A stretch of DNA of 11,944 nt from assembly GCA_937898885.1 (NCBI GenBank), contig CALDKD010000047.1:1-11944 (forward strand), read 5' to 3'. A program made the position numbers and the translations under genes. Of this stretch, positions 1-7,782 are shown in pieces. The stretch comes from an uncultured Bacteroidales bacterium (GTDB lineage Bacteria > Bacteroidota > Bacteroidia > Bacteroidales > Bacteroidaceae). The first letter of the stretch is position 1. Each line of letters opens with the position of its first letter. The notes beneath the pieces were generated by a model. That model ran no database searches, was not told the origin of the DNA, and saw nothing but the letters and a program-made list of their open reading frames with translations.

Positions 1-223
1 AGATGTCTCATTGGGTATTTGCCGTATGTACACCGGAACCAAGCAGTAAAAACCCTGAAAACATAATGATTTAAGGTTTTAAGGTTATAGGTTTCCGGAT
101 TCTGAAAAGCAATTTCGGTGCTGCAATCATAAGATAACTATCCCACACAAGCCCGCATACCATATGTTGTGGCGTTTGAGCTTAAAGCACTGTGAATGAT
201 TCTTCAACAATGACGCTTCCTGC
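1..223. other. Left gene-free stretch downstream of the 375-aa gene
   Basis: No coding region could be supported here. The stretch holds one copy of a direct repeat (42-85) and an 8-mer TAAGGTTT-type tandem repeat (72-92). No clear stem-plus-T-run terminator was seen after the stop codon of the upstream minus-strand gene at 224. Confidence 0.6.
42..85 (+). repeat. Direct repeat, left copy
   Basis: This 44-nt stretch begins AGCAGTAAAAACCCTG and ends TTTAAGGTTTTAAGGT. It matches 11657-11709 in the same orientation. The differences are one 1-nt indel, one A/C substitution and an extra 9-nt partial duplication (ATGATTTA unit) in the right copy. The two copies bracket every gene in the window. 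They could be remnants of a duplicated integration site, or members of a dispersed intergenic repeat family. No recombinase gene is present to support the first reading. Confidence 0.7.
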
Positions 224-1351
224 CTAATCAATCGGTCTGTCCCAACTGATCAGGCTTCTGTCAATTCCAATATACTTAGGCCCTCCTATCAGACCTTTGA
301 TAGCATAGTATTTGTCAACGATATCAGAGCTTATCTCCTTTATGAAGGCTCCCCTGGCACGCGAGCACTTCTCGTTGATGGAGTTGTCACAAGGGTCAGT
401 CACACGATTGATGCTGTCCTCAATAGCAGAAGACAAGCGTTTACCTCCCGTTATCACATTATAGATATGACGTAAGCCACTACGGTAATCCGATAGATAT
501 TTGAAACGAATGCCTTCCGGATGCCTCAAAAAGAGAAAATACACAGCTTTGGGCAGCGGTTCCATCACAATCTCACGATTATCATAGTCAGTCAGGAATA
601 TACGATACTGACCGTCAATATGCATACGGCTGGCCGGTATCTCATTCAAGCCTACCAATTTGAGGATGGCATCGCGCGTCATACCGGTTAGCTCAAGTTT
701 TTTGACAAGTTCCTTTATCTCGTCCGCTATCTTGTATGCCTCTGTAGAGAAATACAAATCAGCTTTTCCGTCATTCGGTATACCTGAAATAGATGCAATT
801 GTTGACTGTCTGGTATTGGAAGGACTCATCAGTTTCTTCCAAGCCTTCGGAATATCAACTTTTTTGTGCCCAAAGAACAGTTCAGGTTTAAGTATTGCGA
901 TTAATTCTCTTTTAAGACATTCAAGATTGTCAGACTCAATACGGTGAACGAAATAACCGTCATGTGGAAAATTGTATGAAGAAAACACCAGATAAGCCCC
1001 AGGCGCTCTCATCTTAAAGAACTTGCTTAATTCTGGAATATTAAACACATCACGGCCTTTATATTCCAGATAATCCACATTCGGAACATAATATCGCAAA
1101 TAAGTTTCCAGATTCTCGTCCAAGAACCTATTCTCATCAGGAATACTGAACAGCACATACTGACATTTTTCAAACTGCCTATGAATACCAACATTGTATT
1201 CTGCAAACAATCTAGTACTGGCCGTATCACCGACAGGCACATATAACACGCAGTTTCTTTCGCGGGAGAAACCTTTTATCCTTTTATCGATCTTGACTTC
1301 CTTAAGATTAAGTTCAAAATCGTAACCACTAAAGAACTCTCCTACTGTCAT
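224..1351 (-). CDS. Conserved-looking protein of unknown function (375 aa)
   Basis: I do not assign a function. The protein is soluble, with no signal peptide or membrane segment. The N-terminal half (about residues 1-150) looks alpha/beta with alternating hydrophobic strands. A helical stretch follows at about 205-235, then a conserved-looking C-terminal part (about 248-355) with IFLTDYDNREIVMEPLPKAV (251-270) and FLRHPEGI (274-281), which continues into a tyrosine- and arginine-rich helical segment. That C-terminal pattern resembles a segment I associate with uncharacterised Bacteroidota proteins, possibly a wHTH-like module, but this is from memory and unverified. The start ATG lies 18 nt after the stop of the 61-aa gene, so the two are probably cotranscribed with the 56-aa gene. 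The ATG at 1351 opens the frame with no competing upstream start. Confidence 0.75.
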   Translation of the reverse strand: MTVGEFFSGYDFELNLKEVKIDKRIKGFSRERNCVLYVPVGDTASTRLFAEYNVGIHRQFEKCQYVLFSIPDENRFLDENLETYLRYYVPNVDYLEYKGRDVFNIPELSKFFKMRAPGAYLVFSSYNFPHDGYFVHRIESDNLECLKRELIAILKPELFFGHKKVDIPKAWKKLMSPSNTRQSTIASISGIPNDGKADLYFSTEAYKIADEIKELVKKLELTGMTRDAILKLVGLNEIPASRMHIDGQYRIFLTDYDNREIVMEPLPKAVYFLFLRHPEGIRFKYLSDYRSGLRHIYNVITGGKRLSSAIEDSINRVTDPCDNSINEKCSRARGAFIKEISSDIVDKYYAIKGLIGGPKYIGIDRSLISWDRPID

Positions 1352-1369
1352 ATTGAAAATGATAACAGG

Positions 1370-1555
1370 TTAATTACTATCGCCATCGTCTTTCTTATTA
1401 ATCTCATTGTCTTTTTCCTTTGCCTCAGCTGAGACAATCAGAGTAACCCCCAATGCGGCACAAAACGCGCCACCTATCAGACTATGGCCAGCCAACAATG
1501 CGCCAAGTAAAGACAGACCACCTATTGACAAAAATATCCAACCAGCTTTTTTCAT
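1370..1555 (-). CDS. Small two-span membrane protein (61 aa)
   Basis: The protein starts MKKAG and has two hydrophobic segments, about residues 6-22 and 26-43. They are separated by a short turn with a histidine and glycines. A strongly charged tail rich in K, D, E and N follows (about 45-61). It is glycine- and alanine-rich, as expected for a compact helical hairpin. The N-terminal KK followed by a hydrophobic run could also be read as a signal peptide, but there is no lipobox, and two membrane spans fit better. It starts only 3 nt after the stop of the 56-aa membrane protein and ends 18 nt before the 375-aa gene, so the three form a tight operon. Function unknown. Confidence 0.7.
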   Translation of the reverse strand: MKKAGWIFLSIGGLSLLGALLAGHSLIGGAFCAALGVTLIVSAEAKEKDNEINKKDDGDSN

Positions 1556-1558
1556 AAC

Positions 1559-1729
1559 TTACTCATCAATTTTCTTGGAACACAATACAGCTATCAACCC
1601 TACAATACAATTCAAAAAAGAAATTGCAAATGCCAGCCAGAAACCTATTTTACGCTTCCGTCCAAGAAGCCCCACTCCAATTGCCAATACTACAGCAATA
1701 ATCAAAAGTACAATTCTCTCCTCATCCAT
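1559..1729 (-). CDS. Small two-span membrane protein (56 aa)
   Basis: This reading frame runs from ATG at 1729 to TAA at 1559-1561. It encodes MDEERIVLLI, then a hydrophobic helix (about 5-23), a basic loop GRKRKIGF (23-30), a second hydrophobic helix (about 30-50) and the tail CSKKIDE. The layout of helix, GRKRKIGFW loop, second helix and CSKK is typical of short membrane proteins I recall from Bacteroidota and other bacteria (family name not known to me). It lies 48 nt after the helicase stop with its own promoter candidate, and 3 nt ahead of the 61-aa gene. The role is unknown. A toxin-like or membrane-stress peptide is possible but nothing here shows it. Confidence 0.72.
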   Translation of the reverse strand: MDEERIVLLIIAVVLAIGVGLLGRKRKIGFWLAFAISFLNCIVGLIAVLCSKKIDE

Positions 1730-1754
1730 AATACACTTTTTGTTATTTTTCTCA

Positions 1755-1785
1755 CAAATTTACCAAAGGCAGACAACTCAGCAAT
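1755..1785 (-). promoter_or_regulatory. Promoter of the small-membrane-protein operon
   Basis: On the minus strand a perfect Bacteroidota -7 element TAAATTTG (1755-1762) is preceded, after 19 nt, by ATTG (1782-1785), a 3/4 match to the -33 TTTG. It lies 25 nt upstream of the ATG at 1729. The -33 half sits inside the last codons of the helicase gene. A palindrome (1789-1803) abuts it upstream. Confidence 0.6.
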
Positions 1786-3871
1786 CACTCCGCAAGGCTT
1801 GCGATACTACACGGACATTGCATATGAATGACTTATAACGCGACCATTCACCGGTACGTTCAGCCCGTTCTTTTGCCAGTTTCGCCACGAAAACGCTATC
1901 CGTTGTCCTTGCATCCATCATTGACGCGACCAGTGGGTTATCTTTCATATCACCAAGTCCGGTCTTGCCGACATTATTCAATATGATGTGGCGAGCCAGG
2001 ATGTGATACTTATCATAATATGGATTCTCAGCAATAAGCCGGCAAAGTGGCTTCAAATCAAAGCTACCATACAACTTGTCGCTCAGTAAAGCCTGCCTGT
2101 ACTTCAACTTCCTGTATGTAGTTGAATCCATACCGTTATCTTCGGCCTCCTTCCGTGCCCCATCCATCCTCTCATATAAAGACTGAACTTCATTCCACAG
2201 TCCTTTCTGTTCCACACATCTGGCTTTCAGATAAACAGCATTGAAATTGTCCCCCTGTGTACCAACTATATTCCTCAAAAGCCTCAACGACTCATCCGTG
2301 CGGCCAGAATAAAACAAACCAATAGCATTCAGTACAATACTATACTTATCCTTATTCGGAAGCTTTTTCCACGGATGCCCCATAAGACACTCATCGTCTG
2401 CCAACCACGACAAGGAACGGTTCATCCAGTCATACGCACACATCGTATCGCCAGCCTCAGCCTTGGCACAAGCCATATCGTACAGTCTCACAGCCGCCCC
2501 GTCATAGTCGTTACGTTTCTGGTACTCGCTCAACGCCTCACCCACCGTCAACTCATTTTCTATTATTCTTGCATCGTTGAATGTCGTTGCAAACTCCAGC
2601 ACATTATCAGACACCCTGACAGACTTAAATGTGACAGGTTTCAGCAAAATAAGCCCTTCCAAAGACCTACAACGGCTTAGTGCCACGTATGCCATACCAT
2701 CGGCAAAAGCAAACCTGCCGAAATCAATCTTAACCTTGTCAAAAGTCAGCGACTGACTTTTGTGTATTGTTATTGCCCAGGCTAGCCGGAGCGGGAATTG
2801 TGTCACGCTACCAACAACAACCCTTTCATATTTCTCTGTATCAGGATTATAACTGTACTGAAAGCAATCCCAGGTAGTTCTTTCAACTGAATACTGCTCA
2901 CCATCTTTCAATTTAACCGTAATATTGTCTTCCGAGATATCGGTTATCCTTCCAATGGTGCCATTCACCCAGCGATGCCCTTCGCTGTCATTCTTAGTAA
3001 ACATAACCTGAGCATCCTTTTTCAATGCGAGATGTTCTGCCACACCGTCAAAGTTTCTCACCATACCGGTAATAATAGCATCATACAGGAATGTCTTACC
3101 GCCAAGCTCATCAAGTTGTGTCTTGTTGATAAGGTCCGCATCTTTATTGTACGATGTCAAAGTAAGCGTCAGGTCATCGTCTAAATATGCGTCATTCTCA
3201 ACCCTGCTGTTTATGATGTCCAGATCGTGACTCGTCACCCGCCCCATACGGAACCGGTCAAGTATGCCAATGTATTCCGGATCTGTCTGTCGATACACTT
3301 TTTCCAACTCAATCTTAGGCAAAGTCAAATTTGCAAAAGCCTTTGCGTTGTAAAAGTAAAAGCTTCGGGTACCATATATAGAATACAAGTAGTCTGCCGC
3401 ATCATTCTTAGCTACCGGTGGCAACTGAAACAAATCGCCGACGAAGACCATCTGTACTCCACCGAAAGGTTCCGATGTCTTACGCCACCTGCGCAATGAG
3501 CGGTCTATGGCATCAATGATGTCACAGCGCACCATAGACACCTCATCTATTATTATGGTATCCAGTTTCCTTATAATACAAATGCTCTCTGTATTTACAT
3601 CACTGACACTTGCGGGCCCTTGCACGCCAAAGTCAAAGCCGAAAAACGAATGTATGGTAACACCATCAACATTAATCGCGGCAATACCAGTAGGAGCCAG
3701 AACAACGAAGCGCTTATCCACATTCTCTACAACAGCTTTCAGAAAAGTTGTCTTACCGGTACCAGCCCTTCCCGTCAAGAAGAAACTCTGGTTGGTATCG
3801 GCTATCATCCGATAGGCATTCTGTAACTCTGTGTTGCTCTCATCAAAAAAAGGAAGGCTCATATCCAGCAT
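1778..3871 (-). CDS. PIF1-like superfamily 1 DNA helicase with helical-repeat C-terminus (697 aa)
   Basis: ATP-dependent 5'-to-3' DNA helicase of the PIF1/RecD-like branch of SF1, presumably acting on replication or recombination intermediates in the cytoplasm. Visible motifs: Walker A GRAGTGKT (34-41), APTGIAA (59-65), Walker B IIIDE (106-110), motif III VGDLFQLPP (144-152), the UvrD_C_2-type ITIHKSQSLTFDKV (367-380), and motif VI YVALSRCRSLEGL (395-407). After about residue 440 the helicase core ends. The rest is helical and TPR-like (AAVRLYDMACAKAEAGDTMCAYDWM region, then a segment near 515-570), which is longer than a minimal PIF1. The start could be M1 or M4 (MSLPFFDES). Both lie just after the promoter candidate. 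The last codons are formed by a palindrome that recurs elsewhere in the window. Confidence 0.92.
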   Translation of the reverse strand: MLDMSLPFFDESNTELQNAYRMIADTNQSFFLTGRAGTGKTTFLKAVVENVDKRFVVLAPTGIAAINVDGVTIHSFFGFDFGVQGPASVSDVNTESICIIRKLDTIIIDEVSMVRCDIIDAIDRSLRRWRKTSEPFGGVQMVFVGDLFQLPPVAKNDAADYLYSIYGTRSFYFYNAKAFANLTLPKIELEKVYRQTDPEYIGILDRFRMGRVTSHDLDIINSRVENDAYLDDDLTLTLTSYNKDADLINKTQLDELGGKTFLYDAIITGMVRNFDGVAEHLALKKDAQVMFTKNDSEGHRWVNGTIGRITDISEDNITVKLKDGEQYSVERTTWDCFQYSYNPDTEKYERVVVGSVTQFPLRLAWAITIHKSQSLTFDKVKIDFGRFAFADGMAYVALSRCRSLEGLILLKPVTFKSVRVSDNVLEFATTFNDARIIENELTVGEALSEYQKRNDYDGAAVRLYDMACAKAEAGDTMCAYDWMNRSLSWLADDECLMGHPWKKLPNKDKYSIVLNAIGLFYSGRTDESLRLLRNIVGTQGDNFNAVYLKARCVEQKGLWNEVQSLYERMDGARKEAEDNGMDSTTYRKLKYRQALLSDKLYGSFDLKPLCRLIAENPYYDKYHILARHIILNNVGKTGLGDMKDNPLVASMMDARTTDSVFVAKLAKERAERTGEWSRYKSFICNVRVVSQALRSDC
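1789..1803. repeat. Palindrome TCCGCAAGGCTTGCG, copy 1 (operator candidate)
   Basis: The sequence holds CGCAAG-G-CTTGCG, a perfect inverted repeat. It lies 26 nt upstream of the -7 element of the small-membrane-protein operon, and inside the helicase 3' end. The same 15-mer occurs at 11038-11052 with identical spacing to another -7 element, which argues for a regulator-binding site. Confidence 0.6.
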
Positions 3872-3889
3872 CGTTTTCGGTTAACGACG

Positions 3890-3897
3890 CAAAGGTA
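3890..3897 (-). promoter_or_regulatory. Promoter -7 element for the helicase gene
   Basis: TACCTTTG on the minus strand is a perfect TAnnTTTG match, 18 nt upstream of the helicase start at 3871. No good -33 TTTG lies 19-21 nt further upstream. The 67-nt gap after the receiver gene and this element suggest the helicase can be transcribed separately from the kinase/receiver pair. Confidence 0.45.
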
Positions 3898-3938
3898 TGA
3901 GCCCTATGCGAAGTGTATTTGCGCGAATTTGGCAAAGA

Positions 3939-5117
3939 TTATTTCTCGTCTACTGCTTCATATTGAGCATAATATGGATACATACTTTTAGTTGCTGACG
4001 TATTTGACTTTACTTTGGACAATTTTACTTTTGTCCCTTTTAATCTTTCTGCATTTTTATGAATTAGACATTTCTCACAATGTACATTACCTTCGTCATC
4101 AACTTCAACCTCGGATATTTTATCTTCATATCGTGATATATGATTATCAATATTGCTATGTAACTTCCACTCTTTGTATATATCCTGCATTATTTTTTTT
4201 CGCTTTGATATCGCTTCTTCCGATTTATCTTCGTTTGATAACCAATATAGGAAACTAAGTAATGAATACACCACACTTTTCACCAGATATATCGCTCGTC
4301 CATTTTTTACATCATCTTTTGCAGGCAAATTATGCCCACCTTCATAGCCAACACATACGCCAGTGTAGATATTTTGCTGAATATATTGTGGTACCAGTTT
4401 TTTATCTCTAACCTGTCTGGAGCCAAGGAACGCAGCGCTATTAGTGAAAGTAATTCCATTGTTCAATTCTTCAGGCAAAAAGCCTATTTTTACTAACATA
4501 CTTCTAATACGCTCATATATCGTTGAAACGTCACGCAGTACACTATCATCGTTATATTTATCTTCTTCTATCGAACGTATTACCTCAAGAAGACTGTTCC
4601 CTATTTTATCCTTTTCTTCTTCAATAAAATCGTCGACCTTGAAAACCATATCATATTTCAGACGTATTTGGGTATCTAGTCTTTTATCAGCCTCAATCTT
4701 TATTCGGTTAAATAGTTCTACTCTCTCTTTCGGCTTTTGATAATAGTTTTTATCATCCCATATGCGTTTATGAGACTCTATTAGATCATTGATATATTCG
4801 TATCCCTTTTCTGTTCCGGAAGGTCCTCCGGTATATACGAACCATGGCACGAAATGTTCTTTATTATTACATAACTCATCAACTTTTTTTAAATTATCCC
4901 TGAAGCTATCATAGTTCCTTGCATCATTGGGTTTTGTTTTACAATATACATCAAGAATAACAGCATCAAACTCCGCGGCATGATCTTTTAGGCAATCAAT
5001 ACCTTCTTCGTAACAAAACACTTGTTCTAAGTCTATTTTATATATTATCGCAGCCTCTTCTTGAAGTTCTTCTGTCTTTTCATCATCAATCCATAAAACT
5101 CTATACATCATCTTCAT
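3939..5117 (-). CDS. Response-regulator-like protein: receiver domain plus unknown output domain (392 aa)
   Basis: The N-terminal receiver domain (about 4-150) has all the expected residues: acidic pair D11-D12 in VLWIDDE, phosphoacceptor D56 at the end of the AVILD strand, T96 in FVYTGG, and K128-P129. So it should accept phosphate from a kinase. The C-terminal part (about 155-392) is not a recognisable winged-helix or LytTR output. It is helical, with a hydrophobic helix near 277-293 and a Cys pair C347-x2-C350 followed by H353 that might bind metal. The middle (about 192-293: an R/L/I-rich helix, then a GHN turn and a YLVKSVVYSLL helix) faintly recalls HEPN-type helical domains, but no clear Rx4-6H motif is seen. 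The start overlaps the kinase gene by 17 nt (M1) or less (M3/M4), so translation is probably coupled. The kinase fusion upstream is the likely phosphodonor. Confidence 0.88.
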   Translation of the reverse strand: MKMMYRVLWIDDEKTEELQEEAAIIYKIDLEQVFCYEEGIDCLKDHAAEFDAVILDVYCKTKPNDARNYDSFRDNLKKVDELCNNKEHFVPWFVYTGGPSGTEKGYEYINDLIESHKRIWDDKNYYQKPKERVELFNRIKIEADKRLDTQIRLKYDMVFKVDDFIEEEKDKIGNSLLEVIRSIEEDKYNDDSVLRDVSTIYERIRSMLVKIGFLPEELNNGITFTNSAAFLGSRQVRDKKLVPQYIQQNIYTGVCVGYEGGHNLPAKDDVKNGRAIYLVKSVVYSLLSFLYWLSNEDKSEEAISKRKKIMQDIYKEWKLHSNIDNHISRYEDKISEVEVDDEGNVHCEKCLIHKNAERLKGTKVKLSKVKSNTSATKSMYPYYAQYEAVDEK

Positions 5118-7719
5118 TTTTAATATTCGTAATTGGAAACATCAACTCATATTCAACATAAAAGCCATCAATAGGATTTTTGTATTGATTAATCTTGACA
5201 CTACCCTTATAGTGCTCGGTTATTTCTTTTATTTGATAACCGCCCAATCCTGTTCCAGATGTAGTTTCACCCCATTGAAAGACTTTTTCTTCCGTCATAC
5301 CACTTGCTAAAGGACAACCATTATTTGCTATTTTGATTGACAACATACTAGTTCCATTTACAATTTTGGTTTCTGTTGCAAAGCGAATTATATTATTTTT
5401 TCTTGAAACATCTGCAAAACCGTGCTTCACAGCGTTACCAACAATATTCTCAAAAATCGTCAACAGCAATCGTCTTGAAATACATATCTGATGGTGTATG
5501 ATATTACTGTTTCCGTAGCCATCCCTGACCTGTTCCTGTTCAAACTCAGTATCGAACTCGAATATATCGTGCACGGCATTATCAATGTATTCTTGAATAA
5601 TTGGCTCAATCCATTCTGGCGAGGGTTCATCATACTCCGTATCATCCAACAATAATTGAACGAGCTCTTGTATCTCTTCCAAATATTTTTTCAGCTTATC
5701 AAAACGTGCTCTTACCGTGTCATTAGTCGTAGGAGAAATGATCATTTCAGAATTCAACCACCCTTTTTGTTTTTCCATCGTAGATATCAGTACTGAAAAA
5801 CCTGGTAATAAATGATTTAGTTTCTGCGACAAAGCATGTTTCCTAAGCCTCATTTCCTTCTTAAAGTTTTCATACTTTTGTTTATACTCATTCTCCAACT
5901 CGGCAACATATCTACTGCTGTTCTCAGTTATTCTAAGCTCCACATCTTCTTTATAACTTTTAAGCTGCTCTTCAATAGTTTCAGGTACCACAACAACTAT
6001 CTTCAATATATCTTGAACACTGATATACTGATTTGATGAACCTTTCAATTTCGCTGCATATTGTTGCTTAACGTATGGTTTGTTCAATTCCGCCAACAAA
6101 TAATCCAGGTTTACATCATTATGGATGAAAAATGCGCAAGTGTCGCGATTAATGCCAATAATCTGATCATTACAATAGGGGACATAATACGATGGGCGCA
6201 TATTACCAGAGCGCTGCAATAGTAAACATTCTTTATTGATAATTCTATCAGGAACACCATTTTTTAATTCATATGGATATATTTTGCCATCAACTGTTCT
6301 AGATGCGACATTAACTACCAACCCATTAATACCATTTGATTTAACACCCTCATAAACATCTACCAAATCACGAATCTGTTTTTTGCGTCCTTCCGGTAAT
6401 TCAGAAATAGAATTAATGTAGATAGTTGGATTTAAATCAAACCCATTTTTCTCGATATCCGAATACTTAACAGAACAAACAGTTGACAAGTTTTCATTTT
6501 CTATCGCATTATATAAATCATCACATCGAAGAACATTAACCGTTGAAGTCTCATCATAATATGTTGCCCCATCAACCATAGTGATAAGTTTGTCCTGAGG
6601 TCTATCTTTACAGAACACAAGAATCGCCCTAGAATAGTGATAATTCTTGTAGTTATAAAGACGTTTTGGTAAAAGTATTACCATATCAAGATATTCAAGA
6701 ATATCTCTTTTTTTTCTTAAGTCAAAAGCATAAGCATATTCATCATATGCATCATCAAAATCAAAAAATGATCCAAATCCACGAAATTTATCTTCACGAT
6801 CACAAAAGCCTTTAAGCATTTCGATATTACACTCCATGATTAGCTCCCCTTTGGGTTCAAGATAATCAAAGGCCTTTAAAAGAATATATTTTTCAATACT
6901 TTCATAACAAGGCGGTTCATAATCGTATTTACTAACATCAACAAAAGAACCTATTCTAGGCATTGCAAAAATTAATGAAGGCTTGATTCTAGGCCAATCT
7001 TTGATAACAGACTTTTTCTCAATATTTTCTGGCGAAAAGCCCTTTGATACAAGCCTAAGCACACCAACAGCCCAATAATTTTTCTGCCCCTCGTACCCGT
7101 AAAACCGACCATCAGGAATACGATTTTTAACAAATGACGCACATGTCTGAGCTGTTGGTGAAAAAACAAAGCCACAATGATCGTCATATTTTGCTATCTT
7201 ACTTATAAATGACACCACCTCCTTTGGTTGGATACTAGACGATTCGACATGTTTTTTGTCACCACGTTTCCCCTGCTGAATTCTCATTGACTGATCATCA
7301 TACAAATCCCAAAACTCATCATCATCAAATTCGTCGTAATCAACTTGGATAAGTAAACTTGCTACATCACAAAGAACAATCGGTTCAATATCATAATATT
7401 TCTCACATTCTATTATATCTGATAGAAGAATTTCGACAGCTTCTTTTGCACATTCTTCTTTCTGAACGTCAAAACAAATAGAAATCGATGAAACGCCACT
7501 ATTCCGATATTGTACAAAAGATGAATCAAGTGATTTTGTATTGGAATCAATATACAGTCTTTCAATTTCGTTTTCAATATCATCTGGAGCATTCTCAATA
7601 ATATGCAACATATGGTTTTTGCTGAGATACATTAGTAGCAAAAAGCCAAAAGAATCCTTATAACTAGCATAAAAACGATTCGCTGCTTCAATGACAAATG
7701 TCTTGTTATCCATATTCAT
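5101..7719 (-). CDS. Pseudo-N6-methylase / HsdS-like TRD / histidine kinase fusion (872 aa)
   Basis: The domains in order are as follows. A helical N-terminus spans 1-160. A HsdM-like N6-adenine methylase fold spans about 165-380. In it the SAM motif DPTxGSG is replaced by SPTAQTC (187-193), and the catalytic NPPF is replaced by MPRI (253-256), while GYE (208-210) still fits the acidic motif. A type I specificity-subunit-like stretch spans about 430-590, with LLLQRSGNMRPSYYV (499-513), GSSNQYIS (560-567) and IVVVVPETIEEQ (574-585). A coiled coil spans about 585-630, with a candidate phosphoacceptor H628 in LRKHAL. A HATPase core spans about 700-860: N-box ENIVGNAVKHG (757-767), G1 ANNG (798-801, Asn where kinases usually have Asp), G2 GTGLGG (822-827). 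There are no membrane spans, so it is cytosolic. The inference is that the DNA-recognition part senses DNA and the kinase signals to the overlapping receiver protein. The start at 7719 follows a perfect -7 element; M3 is an alternative. Confidence 0.88.
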   Translation of the reverse strand: MNMDNKTFVIEAANRFYASYKDSFGFLLLMYLSKNHMLHIIENAPDDIENEIERLYIDSNTKSLDSSFVQYRNSGVSSISICFDVQKEECAKEAVEILLSDIIECEKYYDIEPIVLCDVASLLIQVDYDEFDDDEFWDLYDDQSMRIQQGKRGDKKHVESSSIQPKEVVSFISKIAKYDDHCGFVFSPTAQTCASFVKNRIPDGRFYGYEGQKNYWAVGVLRLVSKGFSPENIEKKSVIKDWPRIKPSLIFAMPRIGSFVDVSKYDYEPPCYESIEKYILLKAFDYLEPKGELIMECNIEMLKGFCDREDKFRGFGSFFDFDDAYDEYAYAFDLRKKRDILEYLDMVILLPKRLYNYKNYHYSRAILVFCKDRPQDKLITMVDGATYYDETSTVNVLRCDDLYNAIENENLSTVCSVKYSDIEKNGFDLNPTIYINSISELPEGRKKQIRDLVDVYEGVKSNGINGLVVNVASRTVDGKIYPYELKNGVPDRIINKECLLLQRSGNMRPSYYVPYCNDQIIGINRDTCAFFIHNDVNLDYLLAELNKPYVKQQYAAKLKGSSNQYISVQDILKIVVVVPETIEEQLKSYKEDVELRITENSSRYVAELENEYKQKYENFKKEMRLRKHALSQKLNHLLPGFSVLISTMEKQKGWLNSEMIISPTTNDTVRARFDKLKKYLEEIQELVQLLLDDTEYDEPSPEWIEPIIQEYIDNAVHDIFEFDTEFEQEQVRDGYGNSNIIHHQICISRRLLLTIFENIVGNAVKHGFADVSRKNNIIRFATETKIVNGTSMLSIKIANNGCPLASGMTEEKVFQWGETTSGTGLGGYQIKEITEHYKGSVKINQYKNPIDGFYVEYELMFPITNIKNEDDV

Positions 7720-7735
7720 TCTTTATTTTCCGCTG

Positions 7736-7743
7736 CAAAGATA
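7736..7743 (-). promoter_or_regulatory. Promoter -7 element for the kinase/receiver pair
   Basis: TATCTTTG on the minus strand perfectly matches TAnnTTTG, 16 nt upstream of the ATG at 7719. The nearest -33-like word is ATTG 17 nt upstream, shorter than the usual 19-21 nt spacing, so the promoter may depend on an activator. It falls in the 63-nt gap after the WYL gene. Confidence 0.5.
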
Positions 7744-7754
7744 ATATCCATATA

Positions 7755-7769
7755 CGAAAGCAATTTTCG
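7755..7769. promoter_or_regulatory. Inverted repeat CGAAA-N5-TTTCG (operator candidate)
   Basis: The 5-bp arms CGAAA (7755-7759) and TTTCG (7765-7769) are perfect complements around GCAAT. The repeat covers the -33 region of the promoter of the kinase/receiver pair, where a dimeric repressor or activator would act. The adjacent WYL regulator is the obvious candidate ligand. A 5-bp arm can arise by chance in AT-rich DNA. Confidence 0.35.
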
Positions 7770-7782
7770 CATTGCAGAATTA

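Noticed and set aside
1407..1838. Plus-strand 143-codon frame
   Set aside because: It is antisense across three minus-strand genes with coherent membrane and helicase features, and shows no coding character of its own.
5101..7719. Active type I or type IIG restriction-modification enzyme
   Set aside because: SAM and NPPF/Y motifs are both degraded, no endonuclease or R-subunit helicase motifs are seen, and the C-terminus is a kinase.
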